From Actinomycetaceae bacterium (lineage in GTDB: Bacteria > Actinomycetota > Actinomycetes > Actinomycetales > Actinomycetaceae), in the NCBI GenBank assembly GCA_030530685.1, contig JAUMUM010000023.1, positions 1 through 38,193 on the forward strand: a stretch of DNA of 38,193 nucleotides. Direction: 5' to 3'. The stretch's first letter is position 1; each line of letters begins with the position of its first letter. This document shows, piece after piece, positions 24,908 to 33,612 of this stretch. The position numbers were made by a program, and so were the translations under genes. The notes under the pieces were generated by a model that was not told the origin of the DNA, searched no databases, and was given only the letters and a program-made list of their open reading frames with translations.

Positions 24908-25452
24908 CAAGCAGAGGTTTCAGGACCGTTGGCTTCTTCGACAAGGGATACGCGATCGACGAGGTCGACGAATTCTTGCGCAGAGCCAAAGCCGCCTACA
25001 ACGGCCCCCTGACCCCCAGGTTCGACGAGAACACCGTCCGCAACGCCGCCTTCCACCGCCAGCGCCGTGGCTACGTCCCGGCCGACGTCGACGAGGCCCT
25101 CGACAGGCTCGAAGCGGCGTTCATCCAGAAGAGGCGATCGCTCGTCGTCGCCGACAAGGGGGAGAACGCCTGGCTGAACACGACCTACGAGGACGCCAAG
25201 AGCCTCTACCCGCGCCTGCTTCGACCACCGGGGCAGCGCTTTCGCCGCGCGGAGGGATGGGGCTACTCCAAGAGCGACGTCGATGCCCTCATCGACCGCC
25301 TCTCCGAATACTTCGACGGCAAGATCGAAATGACCGCGCGCGACGTGCGCGATGCGGTCTTCGGGCCCGCCAAGGACTACGCCGCCTATGACGAGGCCGT
25401 CGTGGACGTCTACCTCGAGCGCGCCACGAGTGTGCTCCTTTCGGTCGAGTGA
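24904..25452 (+). CDS. Small protein built of DivIVA-type (DivI1A) repeats
   Basis: This 182-residue protein is made of short repeats of the DivIVA N-terminal type, pattern F..GY...VD.(F/L).: residues 6-32 ([18 protein letters not shown]), 45-73 ([18 protein letters not shown]), 110-137 ([17 protein letters not shown]) and a weaker fourth at 145-174. DivIVA proteins bind curved membrane and recruit growth or division factors, but this one lacks the long coiled coil. It overlaps rlmN by 4 bp and dxr by 1 bp, so its expression is tied to isoprenoid and translation genes. Its job is unknown; a membrane-associated adaptor is inference. Confidence 0.85.
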   Translation: MTSRGFRTVGFFDKGYAIDEVDEFLRRAKAAYNGPLTPRFDENTVRNAAFHRQRRGYVPADVDEALDRLEAAFIQKRRSLVVADKGENAWLNTTYEDAKSLYPRLLRPPGQRFRRAEGWGYSKSDVDALIDRLSEYFDGKIEMTARDVRDAVFGPAKDYAAYDEAVVDVYLERATSVLLSVE

Positions 25453-26651
25453 TGCGCACCGTCACCATCCTCGGCTCCACAGGTTCCATAGGCACGCAAG
25501 CGCTTGACGTCATCGAGCGCAATCCGCAGGCCCTGGCCGTTCGTGCCCTTGGCGCTGGTGGCGCGAAGGTCGAACTTCTGGCGCGCCAGGCAGCGAAGTT
25601 CGCCCCCGAGGTCGTGGCCGTGGCGGACGCTCGCGCCGTCGACGCGCTCGGCCAGGCGCTGCGGCGCGAGTGCGACGGCCGCCCTCCCGAGATCCTCGCG
25701 GGCCTGCGTGCCATGGCGGAGATCGCCGCACTTGCCGGAACCGACGTCGTCCTCAACGGCATCACGGGATCCATCGGCCTTGAGCCGACCCTTGCTGCCC
25801 TCGGCAGCGGGGCGAGCCTGGCCCTTGCGAATAAGGAGTCGCTCGTGGCGGGCGGCTCGCTCGTGGCCGCCGCCCTGCGCCGCCCCGGGCAGATCGTTCC
25901 GGTCGACTCCGAGCATTCGGCCATCGCCCAGGCGCTTGCCTCGGGCCGTCATCGCAGGGGCATGACGAGTCCCGTCGTCGACGGGACCAGCCAGGTGCGC
26001 AGGATCATCCTGACGGCCTCGGGAGGACCCTTCAGGGGCAGGTCCCGGGAAGAGCTGGCCGACGTCACGCCACGCGACGCGCTCGCCCACCCGACGTGGG
26101 ACATGGGGCCCGTGGTCACCGTCAACTCGTCGACCCTCATGAACAAGGCGCTCGAACTCATCGAAGCCGCATACCTCTTCGACGTCGAGCCTGACGCCAT
26201 CGTGCCCGTGGTCCACCCGCAGTCGGTCGTCCACTCGATGGTCGAGTTCGACGACGGCTCGACGATCGCCCAGGCCTCGCCACCGGACATGCGCCTGCCC
26301 ATCGCGCTGGGGCTGAGCTGGCCGGAGCGCATGAGCGACGTCGCCCGACCGTGCGCCTGGGATGCCCCGGTGGCGTGGACCTTCGAGCCCCTCGACAGCC
26401 AGACATTTCCCGCCGTCGACCTGGCGCGCAGCGCCGTGGCCGCATCGCCGCTCCACCCCGCCGTGCTCAACGCCGCCAACGAGGAGTGCGTGCGCGCGTT
26501 CCTCGACGGCGGCCTCGGCTATCTCGGCATAGTCGAGACCGTTGAGGCTGTCCTGGGCGAATTCTCCGCCCCCGGCGAGGAGGGGCTCGACGCCGTCGCG
26601 GAGGCCGAACGGTGGGCTCGAGCCCGCGCGAATGAACTGATGGGAGTTTGA
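25452..26651 (+). CDS. dxr: 1-Deoxy-D-xylulose-5-phosphate reductoisomerase
   Basis: Dxr catalyses the second MEP-pathway step, DXP to 2-C-methyl-D-erythritol 4-phosphate, using NADPH. The 399-residue protein has the Rossmann start TILGSTGSIGTQALDVI, then LANKESLVAGG, the metal/substrate segment VPVDSEHSAIAQAL, LTASGGPFRG, and HPTWDMGPVVTVNSSTLMNK (read in parts). A short insertion (GRHRRGMTSPVVDGTSQ) precedes the LTASGG motif. ATG 25452 overlaps the previous stop; a GTG three bases earlier is less likely. The product pathway continues with ispG downstream. Confidence 0.97.
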   Translation: MRTVTILGSTGSIGTQALDVIERNPQALAVRALGAGGAKVELLARQAAKFAPEVVAVADARAVDALGQALRRECDGRPPEILAGLRAMAEIAALAGTDVVLNGITGSIGLEPTLAALGSGASLALANKESLVAGGSLVAAALRRPGQIVPVDSEHSAIAQALASGRHRRGMTSPVVDGTSQVRRIILTASGGPFRGRSREELADVTPRDALAHPTWDMGPVVTVNSSTLMNKALELIEAAYLFDVEPDAIVPVVHPQSVVHSMVEFDDGSTIAQASPPDMRLPIALGLSWPERMSDVARPCAWDAPVAWTFEPLDSQTFPAVDLARSAVAASPLHPAVLNAANEECVRAFLDGGLGYLGIVETVEAVLGEFSAPGEEGLDAVAEAERWARARANELMGV

Positions 26652-27925
26652 TGTACGCCATTGGGATACTTTTCCTCGTCGCGGGGTTGCTGATTTCGGT
26701 CGGCATCCACGAATTGGGGCACCTCATTCCCGCGAAGAGATATGGCGTGAAGGTCTCCCAGTACTTCATAGGATTCGGCCCCACGCTGTGGTCGAAGAAG
26801 GTCCGCGGCACGGAGTACGGCATCAAACTCCTGCCGCTGGGTGGCTTCGTGCGCATCGCCGGGATGCTGCCGCCGGGCAAGCCCGGCCGCAAGACCGTCA
26901 ACCGGCGAGGCAAACTCACGCTCGCCGAGGAGGTACGCCGCGACAGCCTTGCCGAGATCGGGCCTGGCGAGGACAGCCTGGCGTTCTGGCAGCTGAGCGC
27001 TCGCAAGAAGTTCGTCGTCATGTTCGGTGGACCGCTGACCAACCTGGTCCTTGCCGCCCTGTGCCTGACGGTGGTGCTCTGCGGAATCGGCGTTCCCAGG
27101 GCGACATCCCAGGTGGGAACCGTCATCGAGTGCGTCGATGAGAGCTCGCAGTGCGCCGAGAAGAGCCCGGCCGCCGCCGCGGGGCTGAGGCAGGGCGACG
27201 TCATCACCGCGTGGGGTGGCGAGAGTGTCGAGGACTGGGAGGACCTGGTCGGGGCCATCGGCGAGGGCGGCACGGGGGACGTGAGCGTGACCGTTCTGCG
27301 CGATGGCCAGGAGAAGCAGTTGACGGTCAGGCCGGTCGAGGTCGAGCGGACGGTCGAGGCGAGCGACGGAACGTCGCGCGTCGAGAGGCGGCCGTACGTC
27401 GGCATCCGACCGGAGCGCGTGCGCGAGCGGCAGTCACCGGTTGCTGTCGCCGACTTTTTGGGGCAACTCACCCATCGGACGGCCGACGCACTCGTGCGCC
27501 TGCCGGTAGGGCTGTGGGAAACGGCGAGGAGTCTGGTCACCCACGAGGACCGGTCGAACACGGGGGTCGTGGGGATCGTTGGCGTGGCGGACATGGCCGG
27601 TGAGATCACCTCGAGTGAGGCGGAGTCCTACGATTGGCTCTCGCGGCTGACGAACCTGCTGCTTCTGATCGGCTCGCTGAACATGACGCTCTTCCTGTTC
27701 AACCTCATCCCCCTTCTGCCGCTCGACGGCGGGCACCTGGCGGGCGCGACCTTCGAGGGCGTACGACGGTGGTACGCACGGCTGCGCGGCAGGCCTGACC
27801 CGGGGCCGGCGGACATGGCACGGCTCATGCCGCTGAGCTACGCGGTCGCCGTCGGCCTGGTGTTCATGGTGATCATCCTCGTGGCAGCCGACGTCATCAA
27901 CCCCGTCGGCTTCATCGTGGGCTGA
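26651..27925 (+). CDS. rseP: RseP/Rip1-type site-2 metalloprotease
   Basis: This 424-residue intramembrane zinc protease cleaves transmembrane anti-sigma factors or signal remnants; the Mycobacterium counterpart is Rip1. HExxH is H20-E21-x2-H24 (GIHELGHL) in the first span, and the second metal motif is D359 in PLLPLDGGHL near the C-terminus. One PDZ domain is visible at ~175-230 (AAAGLRQGDVITAWGGE), and KLLPLGGFVRIAGM matches the membrane-embedded beta strand region. It overlaps dxr by one base (ATG 26651), a neighbourhood conserved from Mycobacterium to Bacillus. Confidence 0.95.
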   Translation: MYAIGILFLVAGLLISVGIHELGHLIPAKRYGVKVSQYFIGFGPTLWSKKVRGTEYGIKLLPLGGFVRIAGMLPPGKPGRKTVNRRGKLTLAEEVRRDSLAEIGPGEDSLAFWQLSARKKFVVMFGGPLTNLVLAALCLTVVLCGIGVPRATSQVGTVIECVDESSQCAEKSPAAAAGLRQGDVITAWGGESVEDWEDLVGAIGEGGTGDVSVTVLRDGQEKQLTVRPVEVERTVEASDGTSRVERRPYVGIRPERVRERQSPVAVADFLGQLTHRTADALVRLPVGLWETARSLVTHEDRSNTGVVGIVGVADMAGEITSSEAESYDWLSRLTNLLLLIGSLNMTLFLFNLIPLLPLDGGHLAGATFEGVRRWYARLRGRPDPGPADMARLMPLSYAVAVGLVFMVIILVAADVINPVGFIVG

Positions 27926-27995
27926 CCCTGACCCTTCGCGGGTAGAGCCTGCCGGCGCCGGATGGGAAAACATACCCACCCGGACACGCGCGGAA

Positions 27996-28014
27996 ATTGT
28001 TTGAATGAGACAAT
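27996..28014. repeat. Small inverted repeat upstream of the duplicated membrane protein
   Basis: ATTGTTT (27996-28002) and AGACAAT (28008-28014) pair over 7 positions with one mismatch, in an AT-rich spot between CGCGCG runs that can extend the stem with a 3-base bulge. It lies about 80 bp upstream of the proposed GTG 28094 and might be part of the promoter or an rseP terminator. Confidence 0.35.
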
Positions 28015-28093
28015 CGCGCGGGCCACACTCGACGGACGGGACCGACGGCGCGGGAGCCGCGCGGGCAGACCAACGGGGGGAGTCGAGGCACAA

Positions 28094-29185
28094 GTGAATC
28101 GATGGTCGACAATCGTCTACCGGATGCAGCCGATCATGATCGTGGGCATACCGGTCATGTTCTTCGTGCTGCCCAGGGGCTTTACGGCAACACTCATCGT
28201 GGCCGCCATGTACTTCGGCCTGCTCCTGCCCACCGTCGTGTCACTCGGCATCATCATGTGGACCAGCGCCGTGCGGGCACTCAAGCTCGGAGTCTCCCAG
28301 ACCGGCCCCCTCACCACGTGGGCTCTGACCGCCTTCTACTTTTTCGCGATTGGCTTCGGTTGCTCCCTGGGGGATCCCGACGGCGGGCGCTCGGCCCTCA
28401 GTCGCATCGGAATTGCCAGTTCCGTCAGTTCTACAATCGCCCTGACCTGTATCGTCCTTGCCGGGGTGTGCCTTGCGTTCTCCTTCGTTGCCGCGACCGT
28501 CGAGCTGATTCGCGTCGATGACGTCGCGCAGACGCGGCAGGAGGAGGCGATAACGCTGCTCGGCTACACTCGTACCGTCGGGGCGGGGCAGGGATCCGAT
28601 ACGGCGGGCGGGGGCGCGCCCGCCCGTGTAGCCGCGGGCACATCCAGTTCGCCTCGCAAGGCCGGTGCCTGGTCGCGCTTCCTCTACCGCCGTGGCCTTG
28701 GAGTCATCTTCCTGCCCGTGCTTTTCCTGGTTCTGCCGGTCGTGGCAGGGAACAGGGAACTGGAAAGCCTGAGCCTGGGTGTCCTGGGTGTGGCGACGCC
28801 GATGTCCGCCGCGTTATTCCTGGCCATCGTGCCCGTCGACCTGCGCGCGAGAAGGACGGGCGTGGAGGCGCTCGGCCCGATCACGACATGGTTGTCGACC
28901 CTGTACTGCGCGCTCGTCATCGTTGCGGCCTGCACGGCCGACGGCGGCAGCCTGGGGCGCACGCCCTCGGTGGCCGGGCGCCTCGGACTTTCCGAGGGTG
29001 CCTCGTCGGCAGTCCACGCAGCCTCGTCGTGGCTTGCAATCGGCCTAGCGGTGGCGAGCATCGCCGCCGCGTGGTGGGAGTACTACGTCGTCCGTGGCCC
29101 CAAGCTGCCGATGATTTCGCTGTGGGAGCAATCGGACGTGTGGGACCGTTCGGATGCTGGCGCAGCGCGCGCGGCGGCAACCTGA
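28094..29185 (+). CDS. Eight-span membrane protein made of two duplicated halves
   Basis: I do not recognise a family for this 363-residue protein. Each half has about four hydrophobic segments, and the two halves align at GPLTTW (residues 71-76) and GPITTW (261-266), offset 190 residues, both followed by a T-(A)-x-Y and the same spacing of later spans. The N-terminal half begins RWSTIVYRMQPIMIVGIPVMFF and the C-terminal half RFLYRRGLGVIFLPVLFLVLP, also alignable. The GTG at 28094 was chosen for GGGGGGAG/GAGG upstream; an ATG at 27962 would add a basic, non-hydrophobic leader. It sits between rseP and ispG, a junction that is usually short in relatives. Tellurite-resistance/dicarboxylate-type (TehA/SLAC1) proteins also have paired helices, but I see no supporting motif. 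Confidence 0.75.
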   Translation: MNRWSTIVYRMQPIMIVGIPVMFFVLPRGFTATLIVAAMYFGLLLPTVVSLGIIMWTSAVRALKLGVSQTGPLTTWALTAFYFFAIGFGCSLGDPDGGRSALSRIGIASSVSSTIALTCIVLAGVCLAFSFVAATVELIRVDDVAQTRQEEAITLLGYTRTVGAGQGSDTAGGGAPARVAAGTSSSPRKAGAWSRFLYRRGLGVIFLPVLFLVLPVVAGNRELESLSLGVLGVATPMSAALFLAIVPVDLRARRTGVEALGPITTWLSTLYCALVIVAACTADGGSLGRTPSVAGRLGLSEGASSAVHAASSWLAIGLAVASIAAAWWEYYVVRGPKLPMISLWEQSDVWDRSDAGAARAAAT

Positions 29186-29355
29186 GACGGGGCCATGGTC
29201 TGAGGCGTCCACGTTGGGCGTGGCGGCAATAGTGTCGCGGCCCCGAGGTGTGGCTTAGCGTCGTGGCGGCAACCTGATCTCGCTCCTCGATCGCATGGAG
29301 CAATCCCACAGCGCGCGGGTTCACCATCCCCGCCAGGAAGTGGAATACTTGCTTC

Positions 29356-30516
29356 GTGACTGTTTCGCTTGGAATGCCTGCTCTGCGTCCAGAACTCAAC
29401 GTACTGGCACCCCGGAGGAGGACTCGTCAGATCATGGTCGGTGACAAGCCCGTGGGCGGCGACGCACCGATTTCGGTTCAGTCGATGACGACGACCAAGA
29501 CTCACGATATTGGCGCCACGCTCCAGCAAATCGCCGAGCTCACGGCCGCCGGCTGCGATATCGTCAGGGTCGCGTGCCCCACGGACAAGGACGCTTCGGC
29601 CCTTGAGGTCATTGCAAAGCAATCCCGCATCCCCGTCATTGCGGACATCCACTTCCAACCCAAGTACGTGTTCAAGGCGATCGAGGCGGGGTGCGGCGCC
29701 GTTCGCGTCAACCCGGGCAACATACGCAAATTCGACGACCAGGTCGCCGACATCTGCAAGGCCGCGTCCGATCACGGCACGTCGCTGCGCATTGGAGTCA
29801 ACGCGGGCTCCCTCGACCCCCGTCTGCTCAAGAAGTACGGCTCGGCCACGCCCGAGGCGCTCGTCGAATCGGCGGTGTGGGAGGCCTCGCTCTTCGAGGA
29901 ATGCGACTTCCACGATTTCAAGATCTCGGTCAAGCATCACGACGTCGTCACCATGGTGCAGACCTACCGCATGCTCGCCGAAAAGGGCGACTGGCCCCTG
30001 CACCTGGGCGTGACGGAGGCCGGTCCCGCCTTCCAGGGAACCATCAAATCGGCCGCCGCCTTCGGGGCCCTGCTCGCCGAGGGCATCGGCGACACGATCC
30101 GGGTCTCGCTTTCTGCCCCGCCCGTCGAAGAGGTCAAGGTCGGAACCAAGCTCCTGGAGTTCATGGGGCTTCGCCCGCGCAAGCTTGAAATCGTCTCGTG
30201 TCCCTCATGCGGCCGCGCCCAGGTTGACGTGTGGACCCTTGCGGAAAGCGTCGAAGAAGGGCTCAAGGAGGTCAAGGCGCCCCTGCGCGTGGCTGTCATG
30301 GGATGCGTCGTCAACGGCCCGGGCGAGGCTCGGGAGGCCGACCTCGGCTGTGCCTCAGGAAACGGGAAGGGCCAGATCTTCGTGCACGGCAAGGTCGTCG
30401 CGACGGTCCCCGAGGATCGGATAGTGGAGACGCTGCTCAGTTACGCCAACGAGATGGCCGAGGAAATGGGCGTTTCCGAAGACGAAGCCACGGGCCCCGT
30501 CGTTCAGGCATACTGA
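29356..30516 (+). CDS. ispG: 4-Hydroxy-3-methylbut-2-enyl-diphosphate synthase
   Basis: IspG (GcpE) converts ME-cPP to HMBPP in the MEP pathway with a [4Fe-4S] cluster. The 386-residue protein begins [12 protein letters not shown], like the mycobacterial GcpE, and continues with [32 protein letters not shown] and [16 protein letters not shown]. Cluster ligands are C282, C285 (CPSCGR), C317 and E324 (CVVNGPGE), in the E. coli spacing. GTG 29356 is supported by that N-terminus; AATACT sits six bases upstream of the GTG, so it may be leaderless, though GGAAG lies 16 bp upstream. Confidence 0.96.
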   Translation: MTVSLGMPALRPELNVLAPRRRTRQIMVGDKPVGGDAPISVQSMTTTKTHDIGATLQQIAELTAAGCDIVRVACPTDKDASALEVIAKQSRIPVIADIHFQPKYVFKAIEAGCGAVRVNPGNIRKFDDQVADICKAASDHGTSLRIGVNAGSLDPRLLKKYGSATPEALVESAVWEASLFEECDFHDFKISVKHHDVVTMVQTYRMLAEKGDWPLHLGVTEAGPAFQGTIKSAAAFGALLAEGIGDTIRVSLSAPPVEEVKVGTKLLEFMGLRPRKLEIVSCPSCGRAQVDVWTLAESVEEGLKEVKAPLRVAVMGCVVNGPGEAREADLGCASGNGKGQIFVHGKVVATVPEDRIVETLLSYANEMAEEMGVSEDEATGPVVQAY

Positions 30517-31370
30517 TGCACTGGCCCGGGCGAAAACCGCCTCTGCGCCGCCTGCACGGCGGCGATCGAGCCAGGGCTATCGCCTACTGCGAGGAGTACC
30601 CGGTCGACACCGTCTTCATTCGCGCGGGCATCGAGCAGTCGGGCTTCGGCGTCACGCGCGTCATCGGCCAGTTCGATCCCTCCAAGCGGCTTGTCGCTGC
30701 CGCCTGGGATCAAGGCAATGTCGTCCCCGTGGGTTTTGGCCCCGAGGGGCTCGACGACCTCGCTAAGACCCTGCTCGGGCGCTGGCGCTCGTGCTCGTCG
30801 CTCGTGGGGCCGGCCGAGCAGGTCCTGGGGCTCTGGGAGCGCGTCAGCGATGCGTGGGGTCCGGCTCGCGAGGTGCGTCCGCGCCAGCACTCCATGGTCA
30901 TCGACGGCGATCCGAAAATGGCCGGCGACCCCGACGTGCGCCCGGCTCGCATCGACGAGATTCAACTCGTCTTCCCGGCGTCGGTCGCGATGTACGAGGA
31001 GGAGGTCGGCTACGACCCCACGTCGCACGGCGCGGCTTATGCCAACCGTGTTCTGGGGCTCGTCAGGTCGGGGCACACCTTCATCCGCACTGGGCCGGCC
31101 CGCGACGGGGCGGGGGAACGGGTCATCTTCAAGGCCGACGTCGGGGCGCTCGCCGGCGGGGTGGCCCAGCTGCAGGGCGTGTGGGTCGCGCCCGATCTAC
31201 GCGGGCAGGGGATCGCCAAGGCCGGCATCGCCGCCGTCGTCGAGCAGGTCCGCGCCCGCCTTGCGCCGACCGTTTCCCTGTACGTCAACGACTACAACGC
31301 GGCGGCCGTCGCCGCCTACCGGCGCGTGGGCTTTCGCGTCGAGGGGCAGTGGGCCACCGTTCTCATCTAG
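30516..31370 (+). CDS. GNAT-family acetyltransferase (DUF4081 plus GNAT)
   Basis: This 284-residue protein has an N-terminal region like DUF4081 followed by a C-terminal GNAT domain; the acetyl-CoA loop is GVWVAPDLRGQGIAKAG at about 220-236, followed by LYVNDYNAAAVAAYRRVGF. The Mycobacterium gene that follows gcpE (Rv2867c as I remember it) has the same layout and length, so this is the conserved ispG partner. The acceptor substrate is unknown. ATG 30516 overlaps the ispG stop by one base, so the genes are probably coupled. Confidence 0.9.
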   Translation: MHWPGRKPPLRRLHGGDRARAIAYCEEYPVDTVFIRAGIEQSGFGVTRVIGQFDPSKRLVAAAWDQGNVVPVGFGPEGLDDLAKTLLGRWRSCSSLVGPAEQVLGLWERVSDAWGPAREVRPRQHSMVIDGDPKMAGDPDVRPARIDEIQLVFPASVAMYEEEVGYDPTSHGAAYANRVLGLVRSGHTFIRTGPARDGAGERVIFKADVGALAGGVAQLQGVWVAPDLRGQGIAKAGIAAVVEQVRARLAPTVSLYVNDYNAAAVAAYRRVGFRVEGQWATVLI

Positions 31371-31500
31371 GGGCAGCCTCCGGCTCTGGACGTGGCTGGA
31401 GGCTTCGGGCCGTCGGCTCCGGGGGTAGACGCCTGCTCTCGCGGAGGCTCTGGGGCGGGCGCCGGCGGCCGGGGCAATGGCCGGTCGCGGCCGGCATGAG

Positions 31501-31506
31501 TATGCT
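31501..31506 (+). promoter_or_regulatory. Candidate -10 box for a leaderless proS transcript
   Basis: TATGCT fits TANNNT and is followed by exactly six bases (TATCCC) before the GTG at 31513. No Shine-Dalgarno is present in front of that GTG, so transcription and translation may start at the same base. No clear -35. Confidence 0.45.
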
Positions 31507-31512
31507 TATCCC

Positions 31513-33384
31513 GTGCTGAAAATGTCTTCTCTCTTCGTTCGTACTCTCCGCGAGGATCCGGCCGGCGCCGAGGTGGCGAGCCACAAGCTGCTCGTGCGAG
31601 CTGGCTACATCCGCAGGGCCGCGCCAGGCATCTACACGTGGCTTCCTCTGGGGCTGAAGGTACTGGCCAAAGTCGAGGCCATCATCCGCGAAGAGATGGA
31701 AGCCATCGGATCGCAGGAAGTCTACTTCCCTGGCCTGCTCCCCAAGGAACCTTACGAGGCCACCGGACGCTGGGCCGACTACGGCCCCACGCTGTTCAAG
31801 CTGCGCGACCGCAAGGAAGCCGACTATCTCCTGGCGCCCACCCACGAGGAGATGTTCACGCTGCTCGTCAAGGACCTCTACTCGTCGTACAAGGATCTGC
31901 CGCTCATGCTCTACCAGATCCAAACGAAGTACCGCGACGAGGCCCGCCCGCGCGCCGGTCTCGTCCGCGGACGCGCATTCGTCATGAAGGACGCCTACTC
32001 CTTCGACGTCGACGACGCCGGACTCGACGCCTCCTACACGTCGATGCGCGATGCCTACGAGCGGATCTTCCGGCGCTTCGACCTGCCCTACGTCATCTGC
32101 TCGGCCATGTCGGGCGCCATGGGCGGCTCGCGCAGCGAGGAATTCCTCTTTCCCTGCGAGGCGGGGGAGGACAGCTTCGTCCGCTCGGCGGGAGGGTATG
32201 CCGCCAATACCGAGGCCTTCACGACCGTACGCCCGCCCGATGAGGACTTTTCTGACGTCGGCGAGGCCTTCACGATCCGCACGCCCGGCGCCAACACGAT
32301 CGAGACCCTCGTCCGCGACGTCAATGCCGCCGTGCCCCGGCAGGATAGGCCCTGGCAGGCGGCCGACACCCTGAAGAACCTCGTCGTCGTGGCGATCCAT
32401 CCCGAGGGCGAGCGCGAGGTCGTCATCATCGGCATGCCCGGAGATCGCGACGCCGACATGAAACGCGTCGAGGCTGCCCTGGCGCCGGCCGAGGTGGAGA
32501 TCGCCACGGCCGAGGACCTGGAGGCGTTCCCCGAGCTCGTGCCCGGCTACATCGGGCCGATGGCCATCGGTCCGCAGGCGAGGCGGCGGACCGAGCGGCA
32601 GGGCGCCGTCGGGCGGCCTGAAGGGGCGGAGGGCGCGGCGGAGGGCCCGGCAACCGCGGCGGACGGCCCAGTGCCCACGGAGCCCGCGCGCCCGGTGCTG
32701 CGCTACCTGCTCGATCCGCATATTGCCCGTGGCTCGCGCTGGGTCACCGGCGCCAATGAGGCTGACACGCACGTTGTTGACCTCGTCTACGGACGTGACT
32801 TCGAGGCCGACGGGTGGATCGAGGCCGCCGAGGTACGCGAGGGCGACGAGGCGCCCGACGGCTCGGGGCCGGTCGCCATCGCGCGTGGCATCGAGATCGG
32901 ACACATCTTCCAGCTTGGCCGCAAGTACGCGCAGTCCCTGGGGCTGACGGTGCTCGACCACAACGGCAAGAGCCAGGTCGTGACCATGGGCTCCTACGGC
33001 ATCGGTGTCTCGCGCCTCGTGGCGTGCCTGGCCGAGCACAATCACGACGAGGCGGGGCTGGCCTGGCCGTCCAGGGTGGCCCCCGCCCAGGTGCACGTGC
33101 TGGCCACGGGCAAGGACGAGGCCGTCTTCTCCACGGCGGCCGAGCTCGCCGAAGGCCTCGAAGGCGCCGGAGTTGAGGTTCTCTACGACGATAGGCGCAA
33201 GGTCAGCGCCGGCGTGAAGTTCGCCGACTACGAACTGCTGGGCATGCCCTTCGGACTCGTCGTCGGCCGGGCGCTCGCGGACGGGAACGTCGAGATCCGG
33301 GACCGCCGCAGCGGCCAGTCCAGGCTGGTCCCCGTCGGCGACGCAGTCGAGTCCCTCAGGCAGGCGGTCGCCGAGAGCCTGTGA
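31513..33384 (+). CDS. proS: Prolyl-tRNA synthetase, bacterial type
   Basis: ProRS charges tRNA-Pro. Class-II motifs are clear: [25 protein letters not shown] (motif 1, in parts), motif 2 [25 protein letters not shown] near 140-165, motif 3 [11 protein letters not shown] near 495, and the C-terminal anticodon-binding domain from about residue 515. The central editing (INS) domain lies between motifs 2 and 3. At 623 residues it is longer than the usual ~570-590, mainly from a Gly/Ala/Glu/Pro-rich insertion at ~357-392. GTG 31513 matches the family N-terminus ([20 protein letters not shown]); ATG 31522 is the alternative. It is followed by 228 bp before a convergent gene. Confidence 0.96.
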   Translation: MLKMSSLFVRTLREDPAGAEVASHKLLVRAGYIRRAAPGIYTWLPLGLKVLAKVEAIIREEMEAIGSQEVYFPGLLPKEPYEATGRWADYGPTLFKLRDRKEADYLLAPTHEEMFTLLVKDLYSSYKDLPLMLYQIQTKYRDEARPRAGLVRGRAFVMKDAYSFDVDDAGLDASYTSMRDAYERIFRRFDLPYVICSAMSGAMGGSRSEEFLFPCEAGEDSFVRSAGGYAANTEAFTTVRPPDEDFSDVGEAFTIRTPGANTIETLVRDVNAAVPRQDRPWQAADTLKNLVVVAIHPEGEREVVIIGMPGDRDADMKRVEAALAPAEVEIATAEDLEAFPELVPGYIGPMAIGPQARRRTERQGAVGRPEGAEGAAEGPATAADGPVPTEPARPVLRYLLDPHIARGSRWVTGANEADTHVVDLVYGRDFEADGWIEAAEVREGDEAPDGSGPVAIARGIEIGHIFQLGRKYAQSLGLTVLDHNGKSQVVTMGSYGIGVSRLVACLAEHNHDEAGLAWPSRVAPAQVHVLATGKDEAVFSTAAELAEGLEGAGVEVLYDDRRKVSAGVKFADYELLGMPFGLVVGRALADGNVEIRDRRSGQSRLVPVGDAVESLRQAVAESL

Positions 33385-33479
33385 GTGCCGCGAGCCTGTG
33401 AGGCTTGCAGGACGTGATGGTGGCGACGTTGACCCCGGCGGGCCACGTCCTCGGCGCCCTGGTGCTCCCCGTTGGAGGC

Positions 33480-33549
33480 CAGATTCGTCGTGCCGGCCTC
33501 TCAGTATCGGCGAGGTCAGATTCGTCGTGCCGGCGTATCGGCGAGGTCA
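33480..33549. repeat. Two-copy imperfect tandem repeat after proS
   Basis: CAGATTCGTCGTGCCGGC occurs at 33480-33497 and 33517-33534, and GTATCGGCGAGGTCA follows each (33504-33518 and 33535-33549). A 6-bp insertion in the first unit explains the difference between the 37- and 31-bp spacings. It lies between the convergent proS and hypothetical genes. Confidence 0.55.
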
Positions 33550-33612
33550 ATGCTGCGCGCCAGCCCCGGCAGCCGGAGCGAGATAGCGGGCCGGAAGCCT
33601 AGCGGCAGCGCG

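Noticed and set aside
31363-33096. 577-codon minus-strand open frame opposite proS
   Set aside because: Antisense to a strongly supported ProRS; composition biased and no motif.
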